Source: Symbiodinium natans
Taxonomy: Eukaryota; Sar; Dinophyceae; Suessiales; Symbiodiniaceae
Length of the DNA: 64,000 nt
Reading direction: 5' to 3'
Assembly: GCA_905221605.1 (NCBI GenBank)
Contig: CAJNDS010001112.1
Coordinates: 31,001-95,000 of the forward strand
Under the pieces are notes generated by a model. That model did no database searches. It saw only the letters and a list, made by a program, of their open reading frames with translations, and was not told the origin of the DNA. Positions 32,851 to 44,450 of the stretch are shown here, one piece after another. Every line of letters starts with the position of its first letter. Position 1 is the stretch's first letter. Position numbers and translations under genes: made by a program.

Positions 32851-33829
32851 AGTTTTGGGGTTTTGAAAGGGCTCTTGGCTACGTCGCCTCGTCGCCACTG
32901 ATGACTTCCACCGCGTCGGGTTTCTTCTTGTCGGCATTTTCTAGCTCCTGTAGAGCTGTTGGCACATGGTAGCTTACCCTCTTCACGTTTCAGAACGGAT
33001 GGCCGCAAACCTGGTCAAGCCTCGAAAGCCCAGAACTCGAGCAGGTGCCGCTGCAAAGAGTGCTAATATGCGAACTTGGTGACAAGTGCGGCTGTTTGTC
33101 CTCCTGCATCTCACGGTTCGCATCGCGGAGCATCGCCAAGCTCTTTAGCAATCGCCTGGCGTGTTTGATTGGACACCTTGATCCACACACTGTGCCTACA
33201 ACATCCTGCGGCGACTTTTACAGGTCTCGAAATCTGGCACACTTGTCGCGCCGGGGCAACTCTTTCCAACACATGAGAGACCTATGAAGCGCCCCTGCAC
33301 ATCCCGGAGCTGAACTCCTTCAGCAACCCCAATGTGCCTTCTACATTTTCACAGCACACACCGGGTGCGTGTGCATGTCCGTGTGCGTGCGTATGTCCTC
33401 CTACATCGTTCAAAAGCAAATACTTGCAGGTGCTCACAGAAGCACCGTCCTCCGGATGGCCGCTCGGTTCTGCGTGGAGATGCGCTCAAAGTTACTGGCA
33501 GTTTGCAGGGCCTGCAGGCCAAGGCTACAAGTAGCTCCCGATGGCCAAGCCACACTGCCGCTTGCATCACCCGTCCCTAGATCCTAATTGCAAGGACACC
33601 TCCGTGAGCTCCAAGCTCCTGAAACAATCCATAAGGGAACCACACGAGAACATTTCTAATGCTACCTATCCAGATGAGGGCCTTCGCTGCGCTAGCGGCA
33701 AGGCCCGGAGTCAAAACAGCCTTGCCCAGTGCCTCGAGAAGGGAGCTTAGAGACTGTGAGAGGGATCGTGACGTGGGATCATGGCTCAGGAGAGAGCGGG
33801 TTGGAACTGATGATCCGACTTAATTCAGG

Positions 33830-34075
33830 GATTCCGGAGGCTCTTGCGTGCAGGCATAACGTGGGGGGCCAGGATGTGCATAGATGTGGCAGCTGAAGGG
33901 AGCTCACAAAGTAAAATTTGGTTAAGCGCCTCCAAGGCGTCTGCCAGGCCACCCCCAGCATCCTTCAACGCATTCAGGGCTCTAGGGGTATCAGGGTTTT
34001 TCTTGCCACCCGCACTGACAACACCAATGCGCCACTCCGCAGGGACTTGTTGAGGATTCAGGTTGCTTCCGAGGT
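33830..34075 (-). CDS. Candidate exon, unknown protein
   Basis: The minus frame reads VPAEWRIGVVSAGGKKNPDT then ALNALKDAGGGLADALEALN and HILAPHVMPARKSL. Coding-like composition with Ala/Leu helices. The family is not recognised and ends are approximate. Confidence 0.4.
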
Positions 34076-34375
34076 ACCAGCTCTCCGATTCCCTAGTCTC
34101 ATGTTTAGGGTCTGAGGGAGAAAACAAACTTTGAGCCATTTTGAGCCTATGGATGTGCCATCGATGTGACGGCTTTTGATGGCCACAAACACCAGGTGAG
34201 CTTGCTGAAGATGACGAGGCCAGTTTTCTTTTACAAAAACATCTCAGCTCGAATCGGCGAGAAGAAGTGCAGAATAGAAGAACTGCTGAGTGAAGTCTCA
34301 CTGCAACGACTGACGGTGCTCTGCCTTGACCCCGGCCCGAGCCCGCATCACTGCGGTATGTTGGAGGCGTCTCTC

Positions 34376-35184
34376 ACCCCCCCCCCCCAAAAAAAAAACA
34401 CACACACACACACAGACCATCCTGGAGTTCTGCTGCCAAGCATTTGCCTGCCAGGATCAAATCATGTCAAATGACATCAAATGTGAAGCCTAGGGGCCTA
34501 GTGCTAGGGTCGAGTCGGTATGTGTAGATGTGCCAGGGCATCAAGGTCCGACACTGCGTGCGTAGGCACAGGCAAAGACAGGCGTGATGACTGCGGGATA
34601 AAAGACGTGGCAACAAGACCCGCCTGCTCCACCAGTCAAGGACATCAAGGTTCCCGCAGCGGCGGTGTATGCTTTGACCACCTGCAAGACGTTCAAAGAG
34701 TCAACGATGCCACACACGATGCCACAAACAGCCGTGCCATAGTCCAGAAGCACGCAAGGTCATCATAGGTATTCATAAGTCAAGGGTAGCATTCTGCTTT
34801 CAATCTTAAGATGCGTGCAAAATCCTGCAAGGCTTTTCCGGCAGTTAGGACAGGCACCTCCTGCGCAATTGGTGTAAGACCTTTCTGCGCCTCCTGAGAC
34901 CACAACTGTAGCTCACTACGAGGTTCATCGCTCCCTCTCGCACATGGCACCCTCAAGTTTGTAGTGTAGTGCAACGTTCAGGGGCATATGAACGCAGATT
35001 CCATCTATGTAATGCTGCCAGCTACAGTGCAGTACCACTACTTCAGACCGTGCAGCAAATGCGGTAGTGACAGATCCGCCCAGGCCGCGGGCCATAGGTC
35101 TGTAGGCGTATGGGTAGCACAAAGCAGGCACCCCACGTCTAAGCCCAAGCACCTTTATTTGGGATTTTTTTTTGCCACGCCCCG

Positions 35185-35215
<31 letters not shown>

Positions 35216-35254
35216 ACCCGGCCCCCCGCCACCCCCTCCCCCCCCCCCCCCCCC
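34376..35254. repeat. C-tract and dinucleotide simple repeats
   Basis: A C9-11 run with A8 and (AC)n lies at about 34378-34412, and much longer C tracts lie at 35185-35213 and about 35222-35254. Between them I see nothing codable with confidence. The proline- or glycine-rich frames across 35.2 kb are artefacts of the C tract. Confidence 0.85.
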
Positions 35255-37353
35255 GCCACCCCAACCCCCCCAGCCGCCTCCACCTTCCTGCCCACCTTCT
35301 GCCTGTTTCGCTAGCTTCGAGCAGAACAAGCACCTTGCTGCTGCGCAGGTCCCGGCCGAGGCGGGTCGCGTAGCGTCAAAATCACCAGTTGGCCACCAAG
35401 CTGTTCCAGTCAGTGATGAGCGACATGGATCTCAAATAAAAGTGGCCGTGAACGTGCAGAACAATGTTTATACATCGCGCGCACATCCCTCACAGAAGAT
35501 GCGTCCTCTGCATTTGCAACAGCAGTGGCCGACGCACCAAATTTCGTCAGCGTGTGTTGCAGATATTTGGACACCTGAGCGGCAACAGTAACGATATTAT
35601 GACGTGTGGCCACAGTGCAAGTTTTGCTTCTACTCTGCGAGCGCGAGCAGAGCATGAACCCCGCCTTCTTCAGTTCGTCCACTGGCAGCAATGTGCCCTC
35701 TTTCGGCTCATCAGCTGCCTGTAGGACAGGCTGATTCTTATCTTGGCCCATCCCGACATTCAGGCTTGACTGTCAGTCCTTGATGTCTGTCGAGACTTCT
35801 GTCCAAACCTGTCGAGACAGAACCAAAGCAGTGCATCACAGTGCATCACTTTGAATTGAGCTGTGCTTGTTCGGCTGAAGCTTGGGATGGTGCCCGTCTT
35901 GCCGCCGCCAACAGGTTTTCTGTTGCCATGTTGGGCAGATCGACAGAGGTTGTCTCTGATTTTGCCTCACCTGCTAGCCTGCAAAGGTACTGGGTATGTG
36001 TTCTTTTCTGTTGGGGGGGGGGGGGCAGGTCGTGTGTGGGCTTGGCTGTCAGCTGTGTTGCGATGCATTTTGTACAGGCTATTTGACGTGCTCCAGATTA
36101 CAACTGGAGAGAAACCGTGATACTGTTGCACACATCGTGTGTCGACTGTCGGAGCTTGAGCCGGACGAGCCAGCATATGGAGCTTGAATATGCCAAGGCT
36201 GCTAAGCCAAGCATGTATCAATCTGGAAACACTTGCACAAGTGTGCCGACGGTGCTCACTGCAGCTCCACAAAACCAGAAGGAATGGCCTTCAAAAGTTG
36301 TCGGCGGCAAACTGTGCAGAATTTTATGCCTGCAGTGGCCGCACAAGATTTCAACAATCATCGATAATTCTCCGCTGCTGTTCTCTTGGACCCAAAACCT
36401 TTTTTACCCCATGATCGATCATCCACTCACCGTCTACAAATGACTGACAAATGCACTTGCTTGTCGGACGCGTGCCTGCTCGTTCGCGCTGGGATGCAAA
36501 GGCCTTTCCCAACACCTCTCACAGGAACAGGCAGCAGAACAAATGCTGAAGTCCCGCCAACCCGGAACCTACCGGCTCTCTATTCGTTTAAGACTACTTG
36601 GCCGCAGAAGCTTTGCCAATCCAGCCAGTATTTCAGAGCCAACACCACAACCACAAGCGAGACCATTCGGATTGCGGATCAGAGTATCGTTTGCAACGTC
36701 ACTTGCCTAAACTTGCCATTGACTGACCTACTTGGACGTCATCGGCTGGTCACAAGTCTGGCGCCGGAAGCCTGTCGAACCAGGCCACGTCGAAGGGCCG
36801 GCCTAACAGGCTGAGGTACCAAGGACAGAACCAGACTAGGGGTTAAATGTTGTTGCCGCTCGCATAGCCGAATGGCAACATCCACTTCGCAAGGATTTGG
36901 CAGTTAGTGGGCGCAAAATTGTCGGAGCAGACCGTAGGGTCCAGGGTTTAGGGTCTAGGGGTTAGGGGAATCAAGAATGCACCCTGCCCAATTGATGCCC
37001 GAAGTCCAGTTTACCTCCATCAGCTCGCTTCCATGTGCTCAATGGACGGGGCGCCTTTGAACTTGGCAGCTTTGGAAAGTCTCCGACTCGGCAGCCTCGT
37101 GGTCCAAAACAACAGCCGTTCTGCTGGTGTGGCTCTGGAAACTTATAGGGGCTTCTATACTGAACTTGGAACCCTACTGTAGCAAACATCAGATTTTTTG
37201 CTGTTTCTTAGGAATTATCGTGCCCAAGAATCAAAAAAACCCCACGTGTCCTGAAGGTTTTTCCACTTGGAGTGAGAATTCTAAGGCCTCCGAGGTGGCC
37301 AGGACCGCGGTGCTTAGGCAAAGCAGCACGCAGTACCTCTCTCAAACCAATCA
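35255..37353. other. Stretch without a recognised gene
   Basis: It contains the second copy of a GC-rich 30-base segment (35349-35386, related to 19997-20032). Several open frames exist on both strands, none with a recognisable motif. Confidence 0.35.
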
Positions 37354-37422
37354 GGGGGTTTAGGGGTTTAGGGGTTTAGGGGTTTAGGGGTTTAGGGGTT
37401 TAGGGGTTTAGGGCTTTAGGGG
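37354..37422. repeat. Octamer telomere-variant array (TTTAGGGG)n
   Basis: About 8.5 tandem copies of the 8-base unit TTTAGGGG, one G longer than the usual heptamer. The uniform unit length shows it expanded as an octamer rather than by random mutation of a heptamer array. Confidence 0.9.
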
Positions 37423-37444
37423 CCACCTGGGGGCTTACGATCTC

Positions 37445-37540
37445 AGGGGTGCCATATTTTGGGGTCCTTCTTATAAGGGGGTCCTATTATTTGGGGGTCT
37501 ATTTTAGGGGTTCCCCTATTTTCGTAAACCTCCACATCGC
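37445..37540. repeat. Dispersed short repeat, copy C
   Basis: It aligns with copies A (4681-4795) and B (17965-18060), with core TAGGGGTTCCCCTATTTT. It lies about 20 bases from the octamer telomere-variant array. Confidence 0.7.
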
Positions 37541-37934
37541 TAAAGGAAACGAGGGGGCACATACAACACATCACCGGCAGACCCGTCCAGCTCATGATGA
37601 CAGCCAGGTGCATGTACTCCTGACCATCGTGTTCATGTTGTGCTTGCAGTTACTGCATTTTCCCCGAGGGGAGAGTAAGCAATCTGAACGCGTTCCACAT
37701 GCACACTCTGCCAAACAGGATTGTGCTCCATGTGCCGTTTCCGAATCGCGGCTGCCAAGTGACAACCTTTGTTCTCATCACACTTCTTCCTCTCGATTCT
37801 ATCAGAATTCACAAAAGTCCGGGTGGTGCTGCCTCTTGCCGGAATGGATCGATTTGCCTTGGCCTGTTGTCGCATCCCTCAGAGCCTGACCATTGAATTA
37901 CCTCCCACTTGTGGGCCTGCCGAAGTTAACTTGT

Positions 37935-38125
37935 CACAGAATCCAGGCATACAAACCGCGACCCGTTGCGGAACTTAGAATCGCCTCTTCTGCTCTCCCC
38001 TCTGCAATCCTGTTGCTCGTGTACCTTTCTAGAAAGATGTTCAGATGTTCACTCGCCCCGCGGTTCATCGAAGCCTCAGCTTCCATGCTGTTGATAGTCT
38101 TCGTCGACATGTTGAACAAAACACG
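37935..38125 (-). CDS. Candidate exon, unknown protein
   Basis: The minus frame reads NMSTKTINSMEAEASMNRGA then EHLNIFLERYTSNRIAEG. Hydrophilic and helical. No family is recognised. A second possible exon upstream (about 38255-38420, RRALFSAVFAPGG then GRLRPIFMDGACLVG) may belong with it. Confidence 0.35.
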
Positions 38126-38429
38126 GCGAGCAGCGAGCCTTGAGGTCCTGGGAGCAGTCCTGGTGGAGTGGTCGGGTCAAGAATTGTAAGAAATGCATCA
38201 CATGCGCGCATGACATGATGGCCTGCAACGATCTGTACAAATCTTCGGCCGCAGAAGGCACCCCGTTCGCGTGCCAACAAGACATGCGCCATCCATGAAG
38301 ATCGGCCTCAGCCTGCCAATTCCAGTAGGTTCCCAAGACCGCCCACCTGGAGCGAAAACAGCGGAAAACAGGGCTCGACGGGCCTCAAAGACTGAGACCA
38401 TGGTACGATCCCGGTAGCTTTGTAGGAAG

Positions 38430-40150
38430 CTGTAACCATGAACTTTGACAACACATGCAGCAGCTCGAAAAGCCACACAGGGAACCAGGATCAAGCTACA
38501 AATGCCACTTTGGCACCGCTGCATACTTCGCCGTATACTTCTGAAGTCTGAACTTCAGGTGCATGAGGCACAAAAGTCAACGTTTAAGGTCCTTTTCGTA
38601 GCAGGGCGTTCCAAGACTGCACAATGGACCATGGAGCGAGTTTAAATATTTCACGCGGTGATACGGCTGCGCGAAGCAAACTCACTATCACTACCATCTT
38701 CGACCTCTGCCCTGCAGCTCTGATCGACCCCTGGGTGCCCAGCGCCAGCCCGCAGCTGAACAAGAAACAATGCAGCATTGCTTCCTCTTGCAAGGAAGCT
38801 CAAAGCATGGCACGTGCAGGTACGCATAGGGTGGTTCAGTGGAAGCGCGTTTGATCATGCCTGCAAGCCTATGGCAAAGCTTCGCCTGCACGACTTGGAG
38901 TTGTACCAGTCTTCATGGTTCGTACTTTCCGGGCAATGTCCAACCAGCCTTGCAAAGCCCGCTCTCCGCCCGTGGGTTGCCTGTAAAGGCGGTGTATGCC
39001 GGTGAAAGGGAATGGCAAAAGTGAAGGATATGCTGGGGCCTGAGAACTGGTGCAAACACATCACGAGCAGCACGACGATGGGAATTGCCATGAAACCATA
39101 GAGCCACCTGAGCTCCGAGATGCTCCAGAAACCAAGCTACACGCTGTTCCTTCGTTACGAAAGCCAAGGCCGGCGCTGGACAAGAGGCTGGTCACATTCG
39201 GCAGTAAGAAGCCACGAGAATGCAACTCCTGTCATTGAAGCACCACGTTCCACATAGGCATCATGAACGCACTTCAGCGCATGACACCCCAGCCTGTCAC
39301 TACCGCTGGACACAAAAGCACCTCACTGCAACTCACTCAGAATATGTGTGTCGTTACTTTTGCTCAGGGCATTCGGTCTGAGATTTTTGCCAGCAGCCCA
39401 AAGACTGCGACGAACAGAAACCTTGAATGGCAGGTGACTGCGACTGCAAAAATGCACAGCTGTTTCAGCCATGCAAGCCATCACCTTCGGTCTGAAACCA
39501 ACCGGGGATTTCTACAATCTGAAGGTGCCCACGTGCATCCCAGCAAGAACGCCGGCAAGTTCATGAGCACCTGCACGGGAGCATCGTGCACAGCCGTATG
39601 GTGCTTCTGAGATGACATATTCGCAACTCAGGCCGCAGCAAGCGAACTCAAGCTCTCAACATGAATCGCCCCTACACGGAGGATCACTTTATGCCATGTT
39701 TTCGGGGTTTGAATGCCGTGTGTCGAGTCTCTTTTTTTGTGTCGTCTTGCAGCTGCTTGGCCCCCAGTGGGAGCATGTGAACCGATGAACCACAGTCAGG
39801 TTTACGATCGCATTTTAGACATGTCACTTGGCGCTTCCATGTTGTCTACAGCTTCCTCAGCCTGGTCAGCAAATGGCTGATTTTGGGTCCGCCCCCCCCC
39901 CCCCCCCCCCCCCATCCCGCGACCAAGCTGTTTGCATGACAACCGTAGGGTTCCGTCCAAGGAGATGCAAGCTGCGGTCCAGCATTTCCCAGCCACAGTA
40001 GAATCAGCCAACAAAATGTTTTTTTGATGCATCCGCGCTGTCATTTGGAGGTTCCTCCGCAGTAACCTGATTCACAAGGTCGCTCAAGTCATCAACTGTG
40101 CGAACAAAGCTTCTTGGGCTCCTCGCCCCACGCGAGTACCATCAAAGCCT
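38430..40150. other. Stretch without a recognised gene
   Basis: Contains a C tract at about 39892-39914. Open frames are present on both strands, but I found no domain, no solvable junctions and no RNA-like structure. Confidence 0.35.
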
Positions 40151-40169
40151 CAAACCCTAAACCCACATC

Positions 40170-40740
40170 AACACTTGCTGGCCAAAGTGCCGATGAGGTC
40201 TTTGCAGCTCTGCACCATGCCGGAGGTGTCTATCGAAGACTCGGTTTCCAGAAGTGCCACAGCTGCCGACAGCAGCGACTTCCCCGCCTCTTCTGGCCAC
40301 ATCGATAGAATGCAGCGTTTCCATCAAAGTCCCCTTCCCACCCCCACATCCCTGGCCCTGCTTTTCGGCAGAAATCCGCGGATGATGCTGGATGCATTCT
40401 GTTGGGAGAAGCCGATGTTTCTTTCTCGGTCAGGCCCCTGGATTCTTGGATATCCACAAGTATAAGGTGTCAAACAGATTAAGGAGCCCTTGAGCAGAGG
40501 GCAAACTGAATAGGTCCCAAAATTTCTGCATTGCGACTGGGTTCCCACCTCGCAGTCCTCCCCAAGTACAAAGAACTCGCCGGCAAGCTTGTAGTATGCC
40601 CCGGCATTCCCGTCTTGCTTCATGTCGTAGACACGCTTGAGGACCTTCACGGGAATCTCATCAAAGTATGGTCTGACGACAGACACTGCACCAGCTCCAA
40701 AGATGGATGTGCCTGCGCAATCGTCGGAAAGTAAGGGCGG
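40170..40740 (-). CDS. Two candidate exons of an unknown gene
   Basis: On minus, about 40540-40720 reads VVRPYFDEIPVKVLKRVYDM then GAYYKLAGEFFVLGEDCE, and about 40170-40310 reads MWPEEAGKSLLSAAVALLET then VQSCKDLIGTLASK. Both are coding-like and lie just downstream of the TPR gene. They could be its 3' exons or a separate gene; I cannot connect them. Confidence 0.4.
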
Positions 40741-41449
40741 AAGCTCTTTCGGTCCAGCTCACCTTTCCCAAGATGGGAATCTGACAGATGTTGATGGATG
40801 ATGACCTCAGGCGCTGCACAAGCCTTTGTTTCATTGCAGTCAGCATTTTAAATCTCCTGAGCTGGCGAGAACTGAGGTGCTATGCACCTGCCTGAACTGT
40901 ACAAGTACGTCGGGTCTAAAGTCTTCTTGCCTTTCGAAGGGACAGCGGCATTTCTATTGGTGCATGGTTGTATCCGCGGCTCAGGGTACCGAACTATTCT
41001 GGACAAAGCGCGACTTCCGTGAGATCGAAGGCGTCTTTAATTGCCTTCAGAGTGGAACTACCGCAAGAAGAGCACTCTGAATGCGGACATCATGTAGGTT
41101 GAGCGAGTCTACCCAAGCAAAGGCGCAAGAACGTGGTCTCTCCAACTCAATCTGGACATTGGAAGGCTAGGAGCCCGCGAGAGGAGTAGGGAAGAAAAAC
41201 TCTCGAGCGATTCGTCAAAGCCCAACACTTAGAAGTTTTGGTTCCCAGAAGCTTGCCCTCTGCCATCAGGTCCTTTGGTCTGTATACTGGCTTCATTGAG
41301 AACACCTATGGGATGCCTTGGGTATGATTTGAGCTTCAAGTTTTCGCTCACCTCCATCATCCAAGGATAATGGTATCACATGGGGTCGCTTAAGCTTCCT
41401 GCTGTGACTCTGTGTTGTGCTGGTGTCCTGAAGGCTCTGATTCTGCTAA

Positions 41450-43740
41450 AGCTGGCTACAGCTTTGGACCTCCCCACACCTCCAGCTTGTACGCGCTGTG
41501 GAAGGCACTTCGAGCCTCAGGCCACCGCTCCTGCAACGTCTCGCTTCTCGCTCTCAAGCAACTGACTAGGACTAGGAGTCAAAGAATCAAGAGTTTACTC
41601 GTCACTTGATGGACGCATCAAGAATGATCTACTCGTCCATGTGTATCTAGCCTGGCCTGCACGTGTTTCATATGAAAGGAAGACAGCTGTGTGCTTCATG
41701 GCTGGGATTTGAGTGGACTGCGCTTCATGGCGCAGACGGATGTCAACGGTTGAAGCCCAACGGCTTCTCGGTGGTCCAGCGATCACGAGACTTGACAGAC
41801 TCTACTTGAGCCCCTAACAGACCGACAGCACAGCAGTGTGTTGCTACTTTACTAGCAGAACTGCCTTTATCATGCCGTCCTGTGCCATGCGTATCTCGCC
41901 CAATCGCTTGAAGGCGCCCGCAAGCAATGGGGAGTCTTCACCTGAGGTGGACTCGAAAAGGCGGACGGCCTCCTCGAGGGCCGGCAAGGATGATCAGTAG
42001 CCCGAGAGAAGCCATCAGTATGCCTACAATGAAGTCCCTGCTGCTGCTATTTGCTGTCTTCTTGGGGAGTCTTGACTCTAAGGGCTGGGGTTCACCTTCC
42101 CCGACTTGCTCAGGGGTCCTTGGGAGTATGTGGTGTTACAGTTCTTACATGTAAACCACTGCATCGTACTTCGGTCCTCAGTTCTCTTCTCGGCCTCCTC
42201 CAAGTCGCCGAGCTTCAGCGCAAGTTTACCTCTGTGCAGCCGGGGCATTGAGCTGCAGCTTTCTTGTGGTGGCAACACAAGCGGGTATCGGGGATGCTTT
42301 CATGTTCAGCCTGCTTGTCTGAAAATGCCAATAACACTGGCTAGGGCAGTTCATTGATCTGACGCATGGATTTCAACTATAGCATACAGGCCGCTCAGGG
42401 TCATGGCAGCTTTGGCTGTTAGGGATGACTCCCAGCCGTTCTTGCTGTCCCGCTTCTTGTACAGGTCGTATGCCTGGAGCCAGCAAAACAGGAAGCAGGC
42501 AACCGAAGTTTCTGCTCCCTTGCCTGGCCTCCTGTGCCGATTCGCGGGCTTCAAGCAACTTGGACTGCTTCTCCCGCACTCCAGCCAGCCCGAGCAGGAC
42601 GCCGCCTGCCACGGTAGTTATGCCAAGGCCCCAAGGCACAGCAGGCGCCACGCACAATAGAAAGCGGCTAGTCTGCAGCATCAAATCGCTGGAAGGCAGC
42701 GTGCGGTTGGCTGGAGGATGTCTTTCGAAAGGAAGCTAACCCGCTAGTATTGTGTCCCTGCAGCAGCCTTTGTTGCTTTTCTCCATGGTGGAATTGGTGC
42801 TCAAGAACATGAGAGACTGCACGAAGTACATCTCAGCTTCTGCGGGCATCCCCAGCCTAAGTGGCAAGCATGGATGAGGACATAAAAACCTTTGTCTCCT
42901 TCATAGAAGAAACGATGCAACAGAGGCCAACATGGTCAACCATTCGGCCAAGTGGCGAGTTGTAGGTATGCCCGATGTTCTCGCACAGGGCCTTATATAA
43001 GATGCGAGTCTTGAGTGCTGCGAGAGGACTCTGCCATGCATCTTGAGAGCTTTTGTCAGTCAGGTGGCGGCACTCTTGCCTAAGAGCCCCTCCATCTGAT
43101 GAAACCATGTCAGAGCCTCCTCAAGAGAGGGCTTGGAGTTCCCATGTAGTTGGTGGTTTGAGGCACCCAATACCCTAAGCTTGCTGGCTTTAAAAAGGAG
43201 CGGATTCATGCAATAAGACCCACCCCCCCCCCCCCCCCCCCCAAACGTCAAAATACTCTATCCATCTGCTGAGCGCGACCGGAATTAGCACGTTACGTGA
43301 CTCAGTCACACCCATAACTCAGGGGCTCATGGACGCGCCTTGAAGCGACCCTGCTTCCAGCGCGTGAAGGCCAGCGCCTGCGCCAGAACTGGCAACTTGA
43401 AACGGACATCTCCTGTTCGTCTTTTCTTGGGGGGGGGGGAAGCAGCCTGGATGGCTTGGATGGTAAGATCGTCCTGCCGCCATTCGCAAGCTGGGAACAC
43501 CTCCTTCAGGGCTTCATCCGCCTTGTTCAGGCGGTAGAGCATGATCCAAAGGTCGAAGAGCTGAAAGAAAACTTCCAGGGTTCTTCGGTCGTTGATCCCA
43601 AGCCGCTCCCGATAGTCGAAGAACTTTGCCTCCAACACGGCTTCTTCCAGGATCTGGTCCGCTGCCAGCTCGGGACCCTCGTCGATCTTAGATCCATTGG
43701 TCGCCAACACCAGCCAAAAAAGCAGAACCCATGGCGTCAT
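41450..43740 (-). CDS. TPR-repeat protein with signal peptide
   Basis: Exon 1 (43339-43740) starts at an ATG with a hydrophobic leader (MTPWVLLFWLVLATNGS), then RERLGINDRRTLEVFFQLFD and LNKADEALKEVFPAC. It joins by GC...AG to 43119 (QGRFK/EALTWFHQMEGLLGKS), then by GC...AG to 42991 (ALCENIGHTYNS). Later TPR-like segments lie near 42.55-42.63 kb (GVLLGLAGVREKQSKLLEAR), 42.38-42.48 kb (YDLYKKRDSKNGWESSLTAK), 42.17-42.23 kb (KLALKLGDLEEAEKR), 41.87-41.99 kb (ALEEAVRLFESTSGEDSPLL, AFKRLGE) and 41.45-41.54 kb (RWPEARSAFHSAYKLEV). Paired helices with small and aromatic residues at TPR positions support a helical scaffold for protein binding, here probably in the secretory pathway. Later junctions are not solved, and the 3' end is unknown. 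Confidence 0.78.
43223..43242. repeat. C homopolymer tract
   Basis: About 19-20 consecutive C in the first intron of the TPR gene. Homopolymers of this length are prone to length error in assemblies. Confidence 0.9.
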
Positions 43741-44199
43741 GCATTGAACTTCGCAAGGGGTATGCCGATGGATGATGCAGTTGGCAACATGCGCTACTCT
43801 CTAAGCTTGCATGTTTCTTTGCCCCGTCCTAATCCATGCCGCCTTAGCTCGTATAGAACTTACACGCATGCCACAGTGAAGGGGGGAGACATAGGACTAT
43901 AGTTGCCTCTGCTCGGTGGAAGTCTTAATGAGCTCTTCTGACTCTTGCGTTGCACTCACAAGTCTCTGGCGAGCTCACCGAGCCCAAAACGAAAACTCAT
44001 TGAGTATGTCACCACCCTCCGAGTTCAAAATGACTCCTGCCAGACCTTGCTTGTTCTTGGAGTGGAGGGAGAGGATGTTACCAAATTTCGCTCCCGCAGA
44101 GTCGGACGAAACGTGCAACACATCATTAGGAGGAAGGAGTGAGTCGACTATTCACATGCACAGTTTGTTGCTGAGTGGGGAACAGAAGCTGGCTCTGTC

Positions 44200-44450
44200 A
44201 GTCGAACACGACTAGTAGTGGAGTTGCAAGATGAGCTCTGGACAAAAGGCTCCGTTTTCTCTTTTTTCCTCTGGCATTTGTCGCTGCCTGCATGGTCTGA
44301 AGTAGTTCGAGTTTCGTTAGCCCGACTCGCAACAAGGCCGCTCTACGAAAGGCCTGCGCAACATCAGCACATACAGTTGGAGCTGAACTGGCGTCTTCAG
44401 CCGCCAGGCTAGGCTTGTGGACTCGAAGCTGTACAAGTTTTGTGGGCAAT
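44200..44450 (-). CDS. Candidate exon, unknown protein
   Basis: The minus frame reads FRRAALLRVGLTKLELLQTM then NARGKKRKRSLLSRAHL. A helical stretch is followed by a basic cluster that could be a nuclear localisation signal. Family unknown. Confidence 0.35.

Noticed and set aside
34115-34155. TTTGAGCCATTTTGAGCC near 34.13 kb as a spliced-leader relic
   Set aside because: It resembles the leader only by mixing forward and reverse-complement pieces. No continuous match in either orientation.
34925-35591. Long glycine- or proline-rich frames on both strands near 35.2 kb
   Set aside because: They are produced by long C homopolymers. Both strands are equally open, and no other motif supports coding.
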